64,000 bases of DNA from Episyrphus balteatus (GCF_945859705.1 NC_079135.1:37559679-37623678); one strand, 5' to 3'; positions 35,867-46,745 are shown, numbered from the stretch's first letter. The notes: generated by a model from the sequence alone, not told the origin. Numbers and translations: made by a program.

Positions 35867-36619
35867 AATATTGAAATTCGTTTTTCGATGCAAAAAATAA
35901 AAAAAAAAGTATGAAAAATTATAAACACCTGTGGTATAAAAAAATCTAGGTGGCCAACTTTTTTAAAAATATGCGCATCCAAAGGGATTTGCAGAATGGT
36001 AATAGTTTTTATCATATCTAGAGTAACTAGGAAGCTATTAATACCAAAGTGCAAAAAAGCCTATGAATTTAATAAATTATTTTAACTGTATAATCTTATT
36101 TATTTATTAGTTTTTTCACATTGCTGCCACAAAGCACGGAATCCATTAGTTTTTTTTTAATTAGTCATATTTAACAATAATTCTTTTCTAATACATAACC
36201 ATTAAAAAAATGTTTTATAACCGCTGAATAGTGGCTGTAAGAAAATAATTAATTTTTTTTTTAAATACAAAATAAAAAAAAAATTTTTGTTTGCTAATTT
36301 GCAAATTATCAGCTTAAAAAGATAAAATAAAGATTGGCTCACATTATAAATTTTAATAAAACTGTATGTAACAAATATTGCATGTTTTTCATAGCCCAAT
36401 AAGAGTGGGGAACGCAACATAAATTCTAAAACATTTTTGATAAGGTTGCATTGAGCCAACGGGACAGAAAACCTTAATATTTCCTTAAAAAAATCATTTA
36501 TATTATAAGTCAAAATTCAAAATCCATGCATTTTGCATCGAAAAACGAATTTCGATATTTTTTCAAAGGAAAAGTGCAACAGCTATGAAAGTTTTTAAAT
36601 GCTAATGTACTAAGAATAT
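35867..36619. other. Spacer, nothing recognised
   Basis: AT-rich gap between a mini-me-like copy and a MITE. The open frame on the minus strand (36513-36202) has no family signature. Confidence 0.4.
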
Positions 36620-36621
36620 TA

Positions 36622-37724
36622 CACTGAAAATAATTAATTTCGTAAAATTACGAAAATCGTTTCATACACTACATTTTCGTTGACCCAACGAAACATTCGT
36701 TGGCTCAAAGAAAATATGTAATTTTTCGTAATATGAAAACCTTCATCAATTAATGAAAACGTTTCATACACTTTTTCTCCCTTTTTAGTGCCAAAAAATC
36801 CAATTCAATGAAAAGATTCATCACTTAACGAAAAATTTCATACTCATTTTAAGGGATAAAAATAAGAATTTTTTCCTTACTTTATCAAAGTTTTAATTAA
36901 GTAACGAAAAAATTCATTAACTTATGAAATTCAACATTAACTAACGAAAATCTTCATAAGCTTATGAAAATTCTTCATATAATAATGAAATATTACATTG
37001 GCTTATGAAAAAATACATCAGTTAACGAAAAAAAATCATTGCCTTACAAAAAAAAAAAAAAACGTAGATTTGGGTGCATTTCTGTTATAATGATTAAAAA
37101 TTTAATCTTGCTGGTTATAGTTCACATTAGGTTTTTGTTTAAAAATCTATGTAAGTTGAGCTGAATATAAAAAATATTTGCGTATTGACCAGGTGTCTCA
37201 CGATAAGTCAACTGATGAGTCCAAGTAAGCTCCACCGGGTCGAATCGCCAATTTTTTGTTTGGACTGTATTAAATTAATAATTTAACAAGTCCAATAAAT
37301 ATATACTATAATCTAATAAAAAAATAATTAATACAACGAAAAGTTTCGTTAGCTAACGAATATTTTTTCGTAATTTTATTAAAATATTCATAAAATTTAA
37401 TGAAAAAATTCGTTAGCTAACGAAATAATTAATCAAAAAATACATTGACTAACAAAAAATATCACCGTTCTTAATTAAATTTTACGTTAATCGATGAAAA
37501 AATTTCGTAAAGTGATGTAAAAATTCATTAATTCTCGATCAAAAATTTTTATGAAAAATTTCATTAAAATACTATAGTTTTCGTTGATTGATGAAGTTCT
37601 TCATTAACGTGTATGAAAGCCATTTCGTTGAGCCAATTAAATTTTTCATCGGCTGAAAATTAATTAAATTTTCGTTGGCTCAACGAATTTTTTCGTTGTA
37701 TTTACGTAAGGATTTGGTTCAGTG
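36622..37724. mobile_element. 1.1-kb CACTGAAA-type MITE with CGAAA repeats
   Basis: Left end CACTGAAAATAATTAATTTCG and right end TTACGTAAGGATTTGGTTCAGTG, flanked by TA (36620-36621, 37725-37726). The body is full of direct and inverted TTAACGAAAA/TTTTCGTTAG phrases (for example TTCGTTAGCTAACGAA). A central ~250-bp block (37070-37320) lacks these and differs in composition. No coding capacity. Confidence 0.8.
37181..37256 (+). ncRNA. Degenerate hammerhead-like fold
   Basis: GTA is followed by TTGAC, a loop, GTCAA, then CTGATGA, a weak helix (GTCC with GGGT/C), and GAAT. Flanks TTTGCG and CGCCAA can pair as helix III. The order fits a type III hammerhead, but GAAT replaces GAAA and helix II is imperfect, so it may be decayed or coincidental. 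Confidence 0.25.
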
Positions 37725-37726
37725 TA

Positions 37727-38589
37727 TAAAAAGAAGAAATTTATAAAATTCATTCATTCGTGGTTGTGGTAACCGAAAACGAAAGATTATGAAATTTAAA
37801 ACAATGAACGAAAAAAAGCTAATATTTTATAAACTAATCGCGATAGATATTTTTTCTATTATATATAGCTATCAGCCATTTCAGGCTTATCCATTTTTAC
37901 CGGACACCCTGTATAATATAAGCGACATAATATAATACGACATAAGCGAACCACGTATGGAAACTAGAAGAGTTATGAGAATAAAAATCTTAGCAAAAGA
38001 TGCGAGTTATATACCGGACTTTAGATGTTGGACATTGTTGTTTAGAGCCACTGTCACTGTTGCTCTGAACGTCCGCTGTCTCAAAATGTGTTTTTTTTAG
38101 CGCCACTCTGAACGTAGGATGCAATTTTTCAAGCAGTCAACTTTATATTAAAACAGTTTTAAGTATTAAGCAGTAGATAAATATTCCCAAAGGAATGCAG
38201 CTATTTGTTTTCATTTTAAGCATTTTTTTTTTTTTCTTTAAATGGGGGAGAAATGGACCAACCCTTTCATACCATTTCTTTTTTTTTTTACCCAACTTAC
38301 ATATGGTAGCCTTTTTTCACGAAAAAATCTACCGCAAATCAGAACAGCTGGCACCTATAGACGTTTAGAAGATAATTTTTTGAAAGAAATCGACGAAACT
38401 AAAGTAAAAATTAAAAAATTTGGTGAAAAATAGCTGATAAAATAAAAAAATTAATAGTCTCTTGGATACCCAACACATAGGCACTCAGTTACTAAGCTTC
38501 TTTTTTTGTGAGTTTAATATTTCATCTCAATATCCGACAACCTCCGTTGATTGTTGTAAAACTTAAATTAAGGCAGGCACTCCGAATAC
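37727..38589. other. Spacer with a dispersed repeat
   Basis: CCGGACACCCTGTATAATATA at about 37897 resembles the end of a mariner-type element like that at 18198-19266. The segment 38148-38203 is the second copy of the repeat at 15353-15417. No gene called. Confidence 0.45.
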
Positions 38590-38940
38590 CTGAGTTATGA
38601 AAGTGCACATTTCAAAAGAAGCACGCACTTCAACAGCCGCGCTGCCATGCATCGTCGATATAAAATGTAGCGACTGATGGTGCGTTTCAACCGTAAACTA
38701 TCATAATCGCGAGTTTTTTTGTTGTTACGGAAACCAGGCGACATGATCTCCTCCAAGGGGACACCTATAAACTCTTCAAACACAATGAACTGATGCTGTG
38801 CGTTACAATAATTCAAAATGGATTATGGTTTATTAGGTTTTCTGCGCGCAGGAGGACGATAGGGCAGTCCTACCACCAAACCAAGCTATGCCGCGTAAAG
38901 AGACCAGAAGCAGACCAAAGGACACATCATTTCGGTCGAG

Positions 38941-38949
38941 TATATAAAA
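38941..38949 (+). promoter_or_regulatory. Candidate TATA box
   Basis: TATATAAAA, with an initiator-like GGCAGTG whose A at 38974 lies 33 nt downstream, a normal TATA-to-start distance. The short frame at 38995 follows. The coincidence of three weak signals is suggestive only. Confidence 0.3.
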
Positions 38950-38994
38950 TACGAATAAGAGTGGGCTTGTGGCAGTGATTTATGCAGCTGCAAA

Positions 38995-39222
38995 ATGAAA
39001 TACACCGCGCTTCCATTGGAGCTAAAAACTGCTACACACCATAAAACTGACCCCAAAAAAAAATGTAGTACGCATTGGCGGATCGCGAATTATTGCCACA
39101 TTTCCAATGCGAATCAAGACGCGCTCTTACCATACCACCGACCACCGACACAGCCTCCTCGAACGAGTGAATTTCATCTACCTATCGCCGAATGGCGGCT
39201 GTGGCTGCTGCCCTCTGTATGA
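38995..39222 (+). CDS. Possible short protein (75 aa), unrecognised
   Basis: The frame starts with ATG in a CAAAATG context about 20 nt after a possible transcription start and ends TGA. The product is basic and polar (HHKTDPKKK near residue 15; PYHRPPTQPPRTSEFH in the middle) with no membrane segment and no family that I recognise. An overlapping ATG at 38982 opens a 20-codon frame that would be met first by a scanning ribosome, which argues against efficient use of this start. It may instead be part of an intron-containing gene or just a chance frame in GC-richer DNA. Confidence 0.2.
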   Translation: MKYTALPLELKTATHHKTDPKKKCSTHWRIANYCHISNANQDALLPYHRPPTQPPRTSEFHLPIAEWRLWLLPSV

Positions 39223-39330
39223 CGATCGGTCGCAACGATCACATAAGTCAAGTTGACACTATTAAGGCGACGATTTGTAGCCTCGAATAAAATAAACGCG
39301 GATTAGACTTCATAAGGGACAAATGCTCAC

Positions 39331-39879
39331 TGCAAATTTATGATAAACTCCTTGTCGAGTTTTTTCTTCGGCACAGTTGTTGCCTTGGTGGCTGATATGG
39401 CATTGGTATGTTCGTATTCATAAACGTTACTCAAATTGGTGGACGTTAATTCTTTTTTTTTTTATTGTATTATTTTCTTCTGCCACTCGCGCAGTTCAAA
39501 AGGAGCGGCAAGCAAAGCTTAAGTGTACATATGGCTGAGGGAAGACTGCACGCGGAGGTGACGATTGTATTAAATCGGTAAGAACCTCGCATTGAATGTG
39601 GATTTTGAATTATGAAATTTTGCAACTGTCATTCGATATCCTTTACCTCGATTAAAGACTTTCTCAACAAAAAAAAAAAAAGAAGCAAAAATGAAATTTC
39701 TTTGTTGAGAAAAAATCAGTGGTTGCAAGCGTTTAAAAAAAATATGAGAAATTATTTATTCCAAATTGAATAAAAGCAATAAAGAAAAATTTATAAAACC
39801 AGTGAAAGTTTTTTGAAAATCTAGACGAACAAGAAAAATAGTATTTTGTTTCTAGAAAACCCATTTGGTCCTGCTAAGT
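39331..39879. other. Spacer, nothing recognised
   Basis: AT-rich DNA between the island and a repeat region. No gene signals. Confidence 0.4.
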
Positions 39880-40890
39880 TTTTTGAATATGATTAGTGCT
39901 AACATTTTTGGAAAAAATTAATTTTTGGGGTTTTTAGGGAACTTTGATTTTTTCAGTACAGATTTTGTTTTTAGGATGCATTCAAAACGTAGGGTGGACC
40001 AAATGACGTTTTTTTGGTATATGTAAAGAACTCGAGATAGACAAAAGACAGAAGTTTAAATTTTTGAAAAAAAGGATTTTTTGGGGATTTTAGGGGACTT
40101 TGAATTTTTCAGTACAAAATATTTCTAAACGTAGTAGAGTGGACAAACGATGATTTTTGGTTTGTATCCATTTCATGAGGTGGACAAACGATTGCCGTTT
40201 GAACTTTCGAAATAAATAATTTTTGGGATTTTTGAAATTTTTAGTAGGTACATTATGTACGTACACTGTGGTGTATGCGTAACTTTTGTTGATAATTTTG
40301 AAAATTTGATTTTTAAATATCTCCTAAACGTAGGGTGGACACACGTTGATTTTAAATTTGCATCCATGCAAACTATGGTCATTTGATTAAAAAAAAAATA
40401 ATTTTTTGGGGATTTAAGAAAATGATGATATTTTGTATGAGAGTTGCTATAAAAAAATAGTTTTTTGAATATCTCCTAAACAGACGGTGGATTAACGATG
40501 AATTTTGGTATATGGAAAAAACTCGAGGTGGACAAACGACAGCAGTTTGAAAAGTTTGAATTTTTGGGGATTTCAAGGGAATTTCAGTTTTTCAGTGCAA
40601 AATTTGTTTTTTTACCGACTGCCAAAAAGGAGGAGGTATTCAATTCGTCTGTAGTTTTTTTTTTTTTTTTTTTTTTGTTACCTACCTCATAACTTTAAAC
40701 AGAGTGAACCAATTTTGATAATTCTTTTTATATTGGAAAGCTGGTTCTTGTACATTTTGTTCAGTTCTAGCCATAGAAACTATTAGAAAAAAAAACAAAA
40801 AACCCAGTTTTGATCCAAGGAAGTTGGTTTTGTTTTTTGATAAAAATGATTATTGAATTGCTCTTAAACGGAGAATTTAAAAACAATAAT
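39880..40890. repeat. Degenerate tandem region with GGTGGACAAACGA and ACCGACTNCCAAAAAGGAGGAGGT
   Basis: GTGGACAAACGA-like phrases recur at about 39993, 40139, 40180, 40328, 40484 and 40527, with TTTTTGGGGATTTYARGG between them. This is a degenerate repeat of very roughly 130-200 bp. At 40614 is ACCGACTGCCAAAAAGGAGG, a phrase I recall as widespread in insect repeats. The right part (40676-40880) is related to 48805-48960 (TTACCTCATARCTTT, TATAGAAACTATNAGAAAAA, AAGTYGGTTTTGTTTTTT). Confidence 0.6.
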
Positions 40891-41759
40891 ATTGGTTAGG
40901 TATATAGAACTCGTGGACAATTGCAATTGCAATTGGTTTTATACGTCTGTCTCAAAATTTGGGCGTTTTAGACGATTTTTCATTTTTCAGGAAGTCTGAA
41001 AAAAATATGAAAGATGGAGAAACCGTTTCAAACTGTTTGCTTTTGTAACATAACAACTGATTAGGTGTAAGAGTTTCTCGAATAATCGATCAAAGCATAA
41101 AGATACTTTCATTTAGGAAATCGCTCCAAGTAATTATGGCAACAATCAACGAATCATTGATCTGATACATGGTATATAACAATTGTGCTACATACCAAAC
41201 ATTTGCATTGCTAATTCAACTTCATCATATTGTTTTTCAAATAAATACAAATGTAAGATTACACAGGAGTAGATTATTATATTTATTCCAATAAATATTT
41301 TTGCCTCCCAGCCCAAAACCATAGGGGTTTGATTTGTACCTATTTATTATTTTTTCTTGTTCGCAAACATATTTATTGTTATCTAGACTTTATTATTCGT
41401 CCGTTTTCTGCTAACTTTTCTTGTGTAAATAATATTCAATTTGCATTGCTTTGTGCAATTCACACACATATCATGTCGTCACAAAAAACATAGCAGGCAA
41501 TCAGATGAACAAATATACATATCTACGAACAAACAAATAAGCACACGTCCTTAATAAAATCTCGAAATCCTTGACGTTGCAAAATTTGAAGCACAAAATC
41601 TATCTGATAATTCAATTTTCCACAAACACACAAAAATAAGGGATAAAAACGAAAGAATATTCTTTCTGCGCGAAAAAATCCTTTGAACACAAAATAGAAA
41701 AAAAAAATTGAAAATAAAGAAAAGACCAAAACTTTACCCTCTTTTTTTTGTGTGACAGG
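40891..41759. other. Spacer, nothing recognised
   Basis: AT-rich DNA without supported genes or elements. Confidence 0.4.
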
Positions 41760-41800
41760 ACCTTAACTTGCTTGTATATATTTTCTATGAGGGTGGGTTT

Positions 41801-41962
41801 TCGCAGAGCACCCCTATATTATCTTCGTACAATAAAATTTACGTGTTCAGCATTGAAAATGAAGATGTGCGCCTTCACAAAGCCAACCCCCTGCCAGTAG
41901 CTGATTCTCCTGCTGCTTCTGGTATATCTATAAAGCTGGAAGCTGTGCCAAGTGAACAGTGA
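41801..41962 (+). CDS. Possible internal/terminal exon, unrecognised
   Basis: After an acceptor-like TTTTCGCAG (ending near 41801) the frame runs to TGA at 41960-41962. It ends with an acidic, Ser/Pro/Ala-containing stretch (NPLPVADSPAASGISIKLEA) and has a less AT-biased codon choice than the surroundings. I recognise no domain. It could be the last exon of a plus-strand gene or a chance frame. Confidence 0.25.
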   Translation, partial: SQSTPILSSYNKIYVFSIENEDVRLHKANPLPVADSPAASGISIKLEAVPSEQ

Positions 41963-42024
41963 AATGCTTCCAAATTTCGTTACCTCCTTCGCAACTTTGA
42001 TTTTTTTGTTTATCTTTTGTTTAG

Positions 42025-42163
42025 TCCCGGGGGGAGAATGAGCTCTGGAAATATTTCACAATCGGAAGCGGAAGCTGAATCATCATCATTACCTCCTTCA
42101 ACTTCAACAAGAGACACAAGAAAATTTTTGTATCTATCTTTTCTTTCCAACTAAAGGACTACT
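42025..42163 (+). CDS. Possible short Ser/Glu-rich exon, unrecognised
   Basis: TCTTTTGTTTAG looks like a splice acceptor and is followed by an open frame with ATG at 42038. It reads a Ser/Glu/Ala-rich, then Ser/Thr-rich stretch (ISQSEAEAESSSLPPSTSTR) and stops at TAA 42161-42163. Such biased sequence is typical of disordered eukaryotic regions. Only 63 nt separate it from the previous candidate frame. No family identified. Confidence 0.22.
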
Positions 42164-42588
42164 ACACATTTTATACAACAATACAGTCCATCCTTGGTCC
42201 TGAGACGTTTTGTATTTTTTTTTATTTTTTTGTTTCTTAAATTTTGACGCAGTCGTTTGATAAAGAAAAGAAGAATTGGGAACTGTTGAGAAAACCCTTG
42301 GGGATGATGGAAATATGGAGGTGTGAGGAGGGGAAGGAAAACAAACTTGTTCTCAAATCAAAAGTTTGGCTCTTCAAACATTTTGATATGACAAAGATGG
42401 CGTTACGGGTAAAGTTTTCCGTACTTTATGCTTTGATTAAAGAAAAATCCCGCCTTCTGAGAAAGTCCATAAAATCTTTGTTTGGAATATTCAATTTTTG
42501 TTTTGTTAAAAGTTTGTTGACAACAAAAAATAAATGCAAAGTTTTTCCGATTGCGGATTGAATTGTAAAGGAATTGTAACGGAATTGT

Positions 42589-42942
42589 AATGTTAATGTT
42601 AATGTTAATGTTAATGTTAATGTTAATGTTAATGTTAATGTTAATGTTAATGTTAATGTTAATGTTAATGTTAATGTTAATGTTAATGTTAATGTTAATG
42701 TTAATGTTAATGTTAATGTTAATGTTAATGTTAATGTTAATGTTAATGTTAATGTTAATGTTAATGTTAATGTTAATGTTAATGTTAATGTTAATGTTAA
42801 TGTTAATGTTAATGTTAATGTTAATGTTAATGTTAATGTTAATGTTAATGTTAATGTTAATGTTAATGTTAATGTTAATGTTAATGTTAATGTTAATGTT
42901 AATGTTAATGTTAATGTTAATGTTAATGTTAATGTTAATGTT
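42589..42942. repeat. Perfect AATGTT hexanucleotide array, 59 copies (354 bp)
   Basis: AATGTT repeats without a single interruption from 42589 to 42942. It is preceded by a short AATTGTAANGGAATTGTAA lead-in (42569-42590), which may be the seed of the expansion. Read through, it gives Met-Leu or Leu-Thr dipeptide frames that are artefacts. It is not the insect telomere repeat TTAGG. Confidence 0.99.
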
Positions 42943-44079
42943 TCATATTCATTGTAAAATCTAAAGTTTGATGTCAAAAACGTATGTTGTATTCTATTTC
43001 ATATAGAAGAAATACCCTCCATTCTTACTATTGTTGTTTTATCACGGTATCTAACTGTCAAATATGTTATTCGGTCAGATGTTAAGCTAAGGATTTATTT
43101 TTTTATAAAAATGCAACATATTTTTGACACTTGTTTAGTCGTGTTAAACAAGTAAATTAATCCACAATCCAAAACAAACTTCAAAGCAAATGTGAACTTA
43201 TTCCACATCTGTCGCACTGAATTGCATTCTGAATTCCTGAAATTTTAAATTCATTCACTCGCAATACAACAACAATGCATTGCAAATAAAACATTCGTAG
43301 AAATTCTGTTACAATTCATGATTTGTAGAAATTCTCGGGGCGGTAATCTTTTTAGCATACATTTGCATTATTTTTTCCTTAGATTCACTCCCAAAGTCCT
43401 GACCCTCATATAAAGTGTAGAAAACGGGATTAAAGATAAGGGTGAACCTGAGCCTGTATATCTTTACCTACAGCAGAAAAAGAAACACCAAAACCCTCGT
43501 CCTTGCAACTAAAAGGTGTTAATCCTCGTGAATTGGTGTTAAATGTTTCATGATGGGGGAAATTGTTTGTGCAGAAAGTAAAGTAAGACCGCCACAACAA
43601 TAATTACTGTGTCGAAAGTTTTTTTCTTTTAGGTTGAATATATGCGGATTGTTCCTTTCGGTTGAATAAATGTTGTACATTTTTGCTACTGTTTAGTGAA
43701 CTTCCACCCCCAACCATTATTCTCTAGATTCTGTTCATGTTGTAGTTTGTACAGGTTTTGTTTCAGGGTTAGTTATTTATACGACTGAAGTTACTTGAAT
43801 GAGAGGAAATGAATAATAAATACAAGTTTAACGAAAAGACTGTGGGTTAAGGTTTAATGTGAACAAAAGACGACATGATGTATTGTACAACAGTTAGTTT
43901 GTCGGACTTCTCGCCATCATCGTTCTGTTAGTTTTGATTATCTAAAATCTATATTTTTTTTTCGAAACGAAATCAGCACTTGCTCCTTCGAGTCTCGAAT
44001 AAATCTCTAAAACGGTTTTTGAATAATTCATTGTTTTTGAAAGAAAATTTTAACAAATAAAACATATATACAGGGAGAA
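42943..44079. other. Spacer, nothing recognised
   Basis: AT-rich to mixed sequence without a supported gene. Confidence 0.4.
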
Positions 44080-45543
44080 ATAAAATGCATGACTGGGTCG
44101 CACGAACTTGCTCTTAGAGTTAAAGTTGCTTAAATTTTTAAGACTTTTTATACAGAAATTTGGAAAAAAATAAAATAAAATTCCATCTTTAAAAAAATAA
44201 AATAAAATCTGAAATCAAATTGCCCTCCAAAACAAGTATGCAGTTTTGATTGATATATTAACATGCATTTTTAGAAAAAAAATTTCAAAATCGTTAGAGC
44301 CGTTTTTTAAAAAACTAATTTTTTATAAATAATTTTTTGGAAAAAAAGTTTTAAAATAAAATTGGGGTTGGGGTCGAAATTCTGTATGTTGCAAAATTCT
44401 GTATTCAAAATACTGTATGCCAAAATACTGTATGACAAAATTCTGTATGTGCAAAATGCTGTAGGAACAAAATTCTGAAAGTCAAAATTCTGTATAGCAA
44501 AATTCTGGTTGGTCAAAATACTGTATTTCAAAATTCTGTACATCAAAATTCTGTAAATCAAAATTCTGTAAAAATGCTGTAAAAAAATATCGTTTTGATA
44601 ATGTAAAAAAGTGCGCGCGCACTTTTTTACATTATCAAAACGATATTTTTTTACAGCATTTTTACAGAATTTTCATATACAGTATTTTGCCGTACAGAAT
44701 TTTACAAAACAGAATTTTGCATGTCAGTATTTTGTTGATACAGTATCTTGACGTACAGAATTTTGTATTTACAGTATAATGACGTACAGAATTATGGTAT
44801 TACAGTATTTTGACCCCACAGAATTTTGTCGTACAGAATTTTGACAAGCAGAATTATGACCCGCTCCCATAAAATTGGTATGCCATTTTGTAGAAATCTC
44901 TAATCAACATCTAAAAACAAAATTTCAAAAAAATTCAATGTCCCGTTTTCGAAAATTTGATTTTTCAAAAACAAATTTTCAAAATTTTTTTAAAAATCCA
45001 AAAAATAATTTTTTGGAAATTTTATTTTTGGTTTATATTTAAATTATATAAATGCTTCTTCACAAAAAGTTTCGATGAAATCGAATGGGCAGTTTCGGAG
45101 ATAATCGGATTTAAAAAAAAAGGTTCTATGGCAGGTACCGTTAATAATGATTTTCAAACAAAAATTTTTTCATTCGGAGATAGACTTTAGCTTAAAACTA
45201 ACTTTTAAATATTTTAAACAAAATCGTTGGAGCCGTTTTCGAGATATTTCAATTTTACTAAAATCGGTATATGACAAATACCGTTAATTTTGGTCCAAAA
45301 AAAATTAATTCCAAAAATCCCTCTGGAGAGTCGCCAAATAACGCTACATACCGAATTTGACATTAATCGGTCCATCCGTTTAGGCTGTAGCTTTTTATAC
45401 AGACATACAGACAGACGGATTTCCGGGACCCACTTTTTTGGCATTGTCTACCATCGTAATGTCATGGAAAAATGTTATCTCAACTTTTTTTTTTTTTGTA
45501 CGAATGCATAACTTGATATATAGTACCTATATCGCAAGTAAAA
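44080..45543 (+). mobile_element. mini-me/DINE-1-like element, copy D, split by a foldback insertion
   Basis: Starts AAATGCATGACTGGGTCGC and ends CCTATATCGCAAGTAAAAA, with CAGACATACAGACAGACGG near 45401. A 504-bp foldback element (44365-44868) interrupts it after TTTTAAAATAAAATTG, and the copy resumes with ATAAAATTGGTATGCCATTT. Without the insertion its length matches copies B, E and F. Confidence 0.92.
44365..44868. mobile_element. 504-bp foldback element, 9-bp TSD, 114-bp perfect central palindrome
   Basis: Ends GGGTTGGGGTCGAAATTCTG and the inverse of GGGAGCGGGTCATAATTCTG. ATAAAATTG flanks both sides (44356-44364, 44869-44877). Each arm is built from CAAAATTCTGTA-type phrases every ~17-20 bp, inverted in the other arm. 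The centre 44560-44673 is an exact palindrome with no loop, centred on GTGCGCGCGCAC. Duplication length and GGG ends suggest a Mutator-like MITE; the class is inferred. Confidence 0.9.
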
Positions 45544-45545
45544 AG

Positions 45546-45878
45546 ATCACCTGAAAACAAGCGGATTCCACATTAAAGTATGCGGATTTATGCATGGTTT
45601 TTTGGCAGATGACTTCCGTCTTAAATTAAGCGGATAAATCTTCTAAATTTCTTAAATATGCAGTTTTTAAAAGAAATCCACCTAATTTAAGTGAAAAATT
45701 TTATGTATCTTATCTTTATGTATAAAATAATTTTTAAATTTTTATTTAAGTCGGTTTTTTTAAAATGAAATGAAGTTCATCTAAAACTTAACAGAATTTA
45801 AACGGATTCCACTTATTTAAACCGGAAATCCTATTGCTTTAAGGTGATGGGATTTAAAGGTTCCATTTTTTTTCCGCG
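45546..45878. repeat. Possible MITE with AAGCGGATT repeats
   Basis: Phrases such as AAGCGGATTCCAC, TTAAGCGGATAAATC and TTTAAACGGATTCCAC recur. The ends CACCTGAAAACAAGCGG and TTTTTTTTCCGCG resemble the CACNGAAA family, but no clean TA duplication is visible on the left. Confidence 0.35.
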
Positions 45879-46029
45879 TATGGAACCACTTTACCTCAAA
45901 CTTACACCAGAATCATTTGCAGATATGAGAAAGGGCTATTAAGTCCTATGACCTCAATCAAAAGACACCGAGTGTATATGCATCTAGGTATTGTAAAAAA
46001 ACGATTTTTTTTATTCATTCTAATAAATC

Positions 46030-46745
46030 CCTTTATTTATGTGCGATACATTCCATTTAACATACCCGTCCACAAGAATGATTAAGTGCCGCGATACAAA
46101 AAAACTGGGTTGTGCAATTCTTCGCGAAAGTTCACACAAATCCATAACTCACTCACTCATGGCAAAAAAAAAACCTCTTGCGATGGATTCCCTACTATAT
46201 GGCCCCGTCAGACCAACAAAACTGATGCCTAAAGATACGAGAGGAATAAAATCTACGCAAAGTGTATATATCTCAACATATCAGCAGGAGTAGAATGTGC
46301 CACTGCTTCCAGGACGCTGGGCTGCCCGCGGCAAGCAACGATGTTGTAGATGTATACCTTTCAGATGCTTGGCGGCAGAAGCACATTTCGGTATCTTGAG
46401 GTATCCTGCGGCGGCTGTTGATCGTGCGAATCGGCTTAACACAGGGTGCAATATCATCACTAATAAGTTCACAGCGGGCGCTGCTACGTAAATTATATTG
46501 CAACGTGCATCGGCCGCAGCATCCCAACGCGACTGGACTCGGTGATAATTTATACTCACGCGAAATCTCACCTCTTCCGAGATGGCAATAATTTCGTCCT
46601 AATGTTATAAATTTCGATTAAAGGTGTTGGAATAACGTGCGACATATAAAGGATGTGTCGGTCGACAGAATCGGGCACCGCACAGATATGCGATGGGTAG
46701 CCATAGTCAGTCATCATCTCGCATCGCAACCCCAATACAACTAAA
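46030..46745. other. GC-richer unique island, possibly regulatory or exonic
   Basis: Complex sequence with GCTGCCCGCGGC near 46322, CGGCCGCAGC near 46512 and GACATATAAAGG near 46641. Short open frames on both strands (46039-46293 plus; 46571-46281 minus) overlap with no family signature. Likely a conserved regulatory block or unrecognised exon. Confidence 0.35.

Larger units (their letters stand above)
38590..39330. other. GC-richer unique island
   Basis: Markedly more complex than the flanks. It contains a TATA-like sequence, an initiator-like site and an ATG in strong fly Kozak context (listed separately), CG-rich patches and CACCGACCACCGACAC. It is either a promoter/first-exon region or a conserved regulatory block. 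Confidence 0.4.

Noticed and set aside
37246..37256. Possible tRNA T-loop (GGGTCGAATCGCC)
   Set aside because: No acceptor, D or anticodon arms can be formed around it.
42589..42942. Interstitial telomere repeat
   Set aside because: The unit is AATGTT, not TTAGG, and flies of this type generally lack short telomeric repeats.
42426..42977. 183-codon and 124-codon ORFs of Leu-Thr or Met-Leu dipeptides
   Set aside because: Pure translation of the AATGTT hexanucleotide array.
46641..46712. Promoter with TATAAA at 46645 and TCAGTC at 46707
   Set aside because: Spacing from TATA to initiator is about 64 nt instead of ~30, so the pair does not fit a core promoter.
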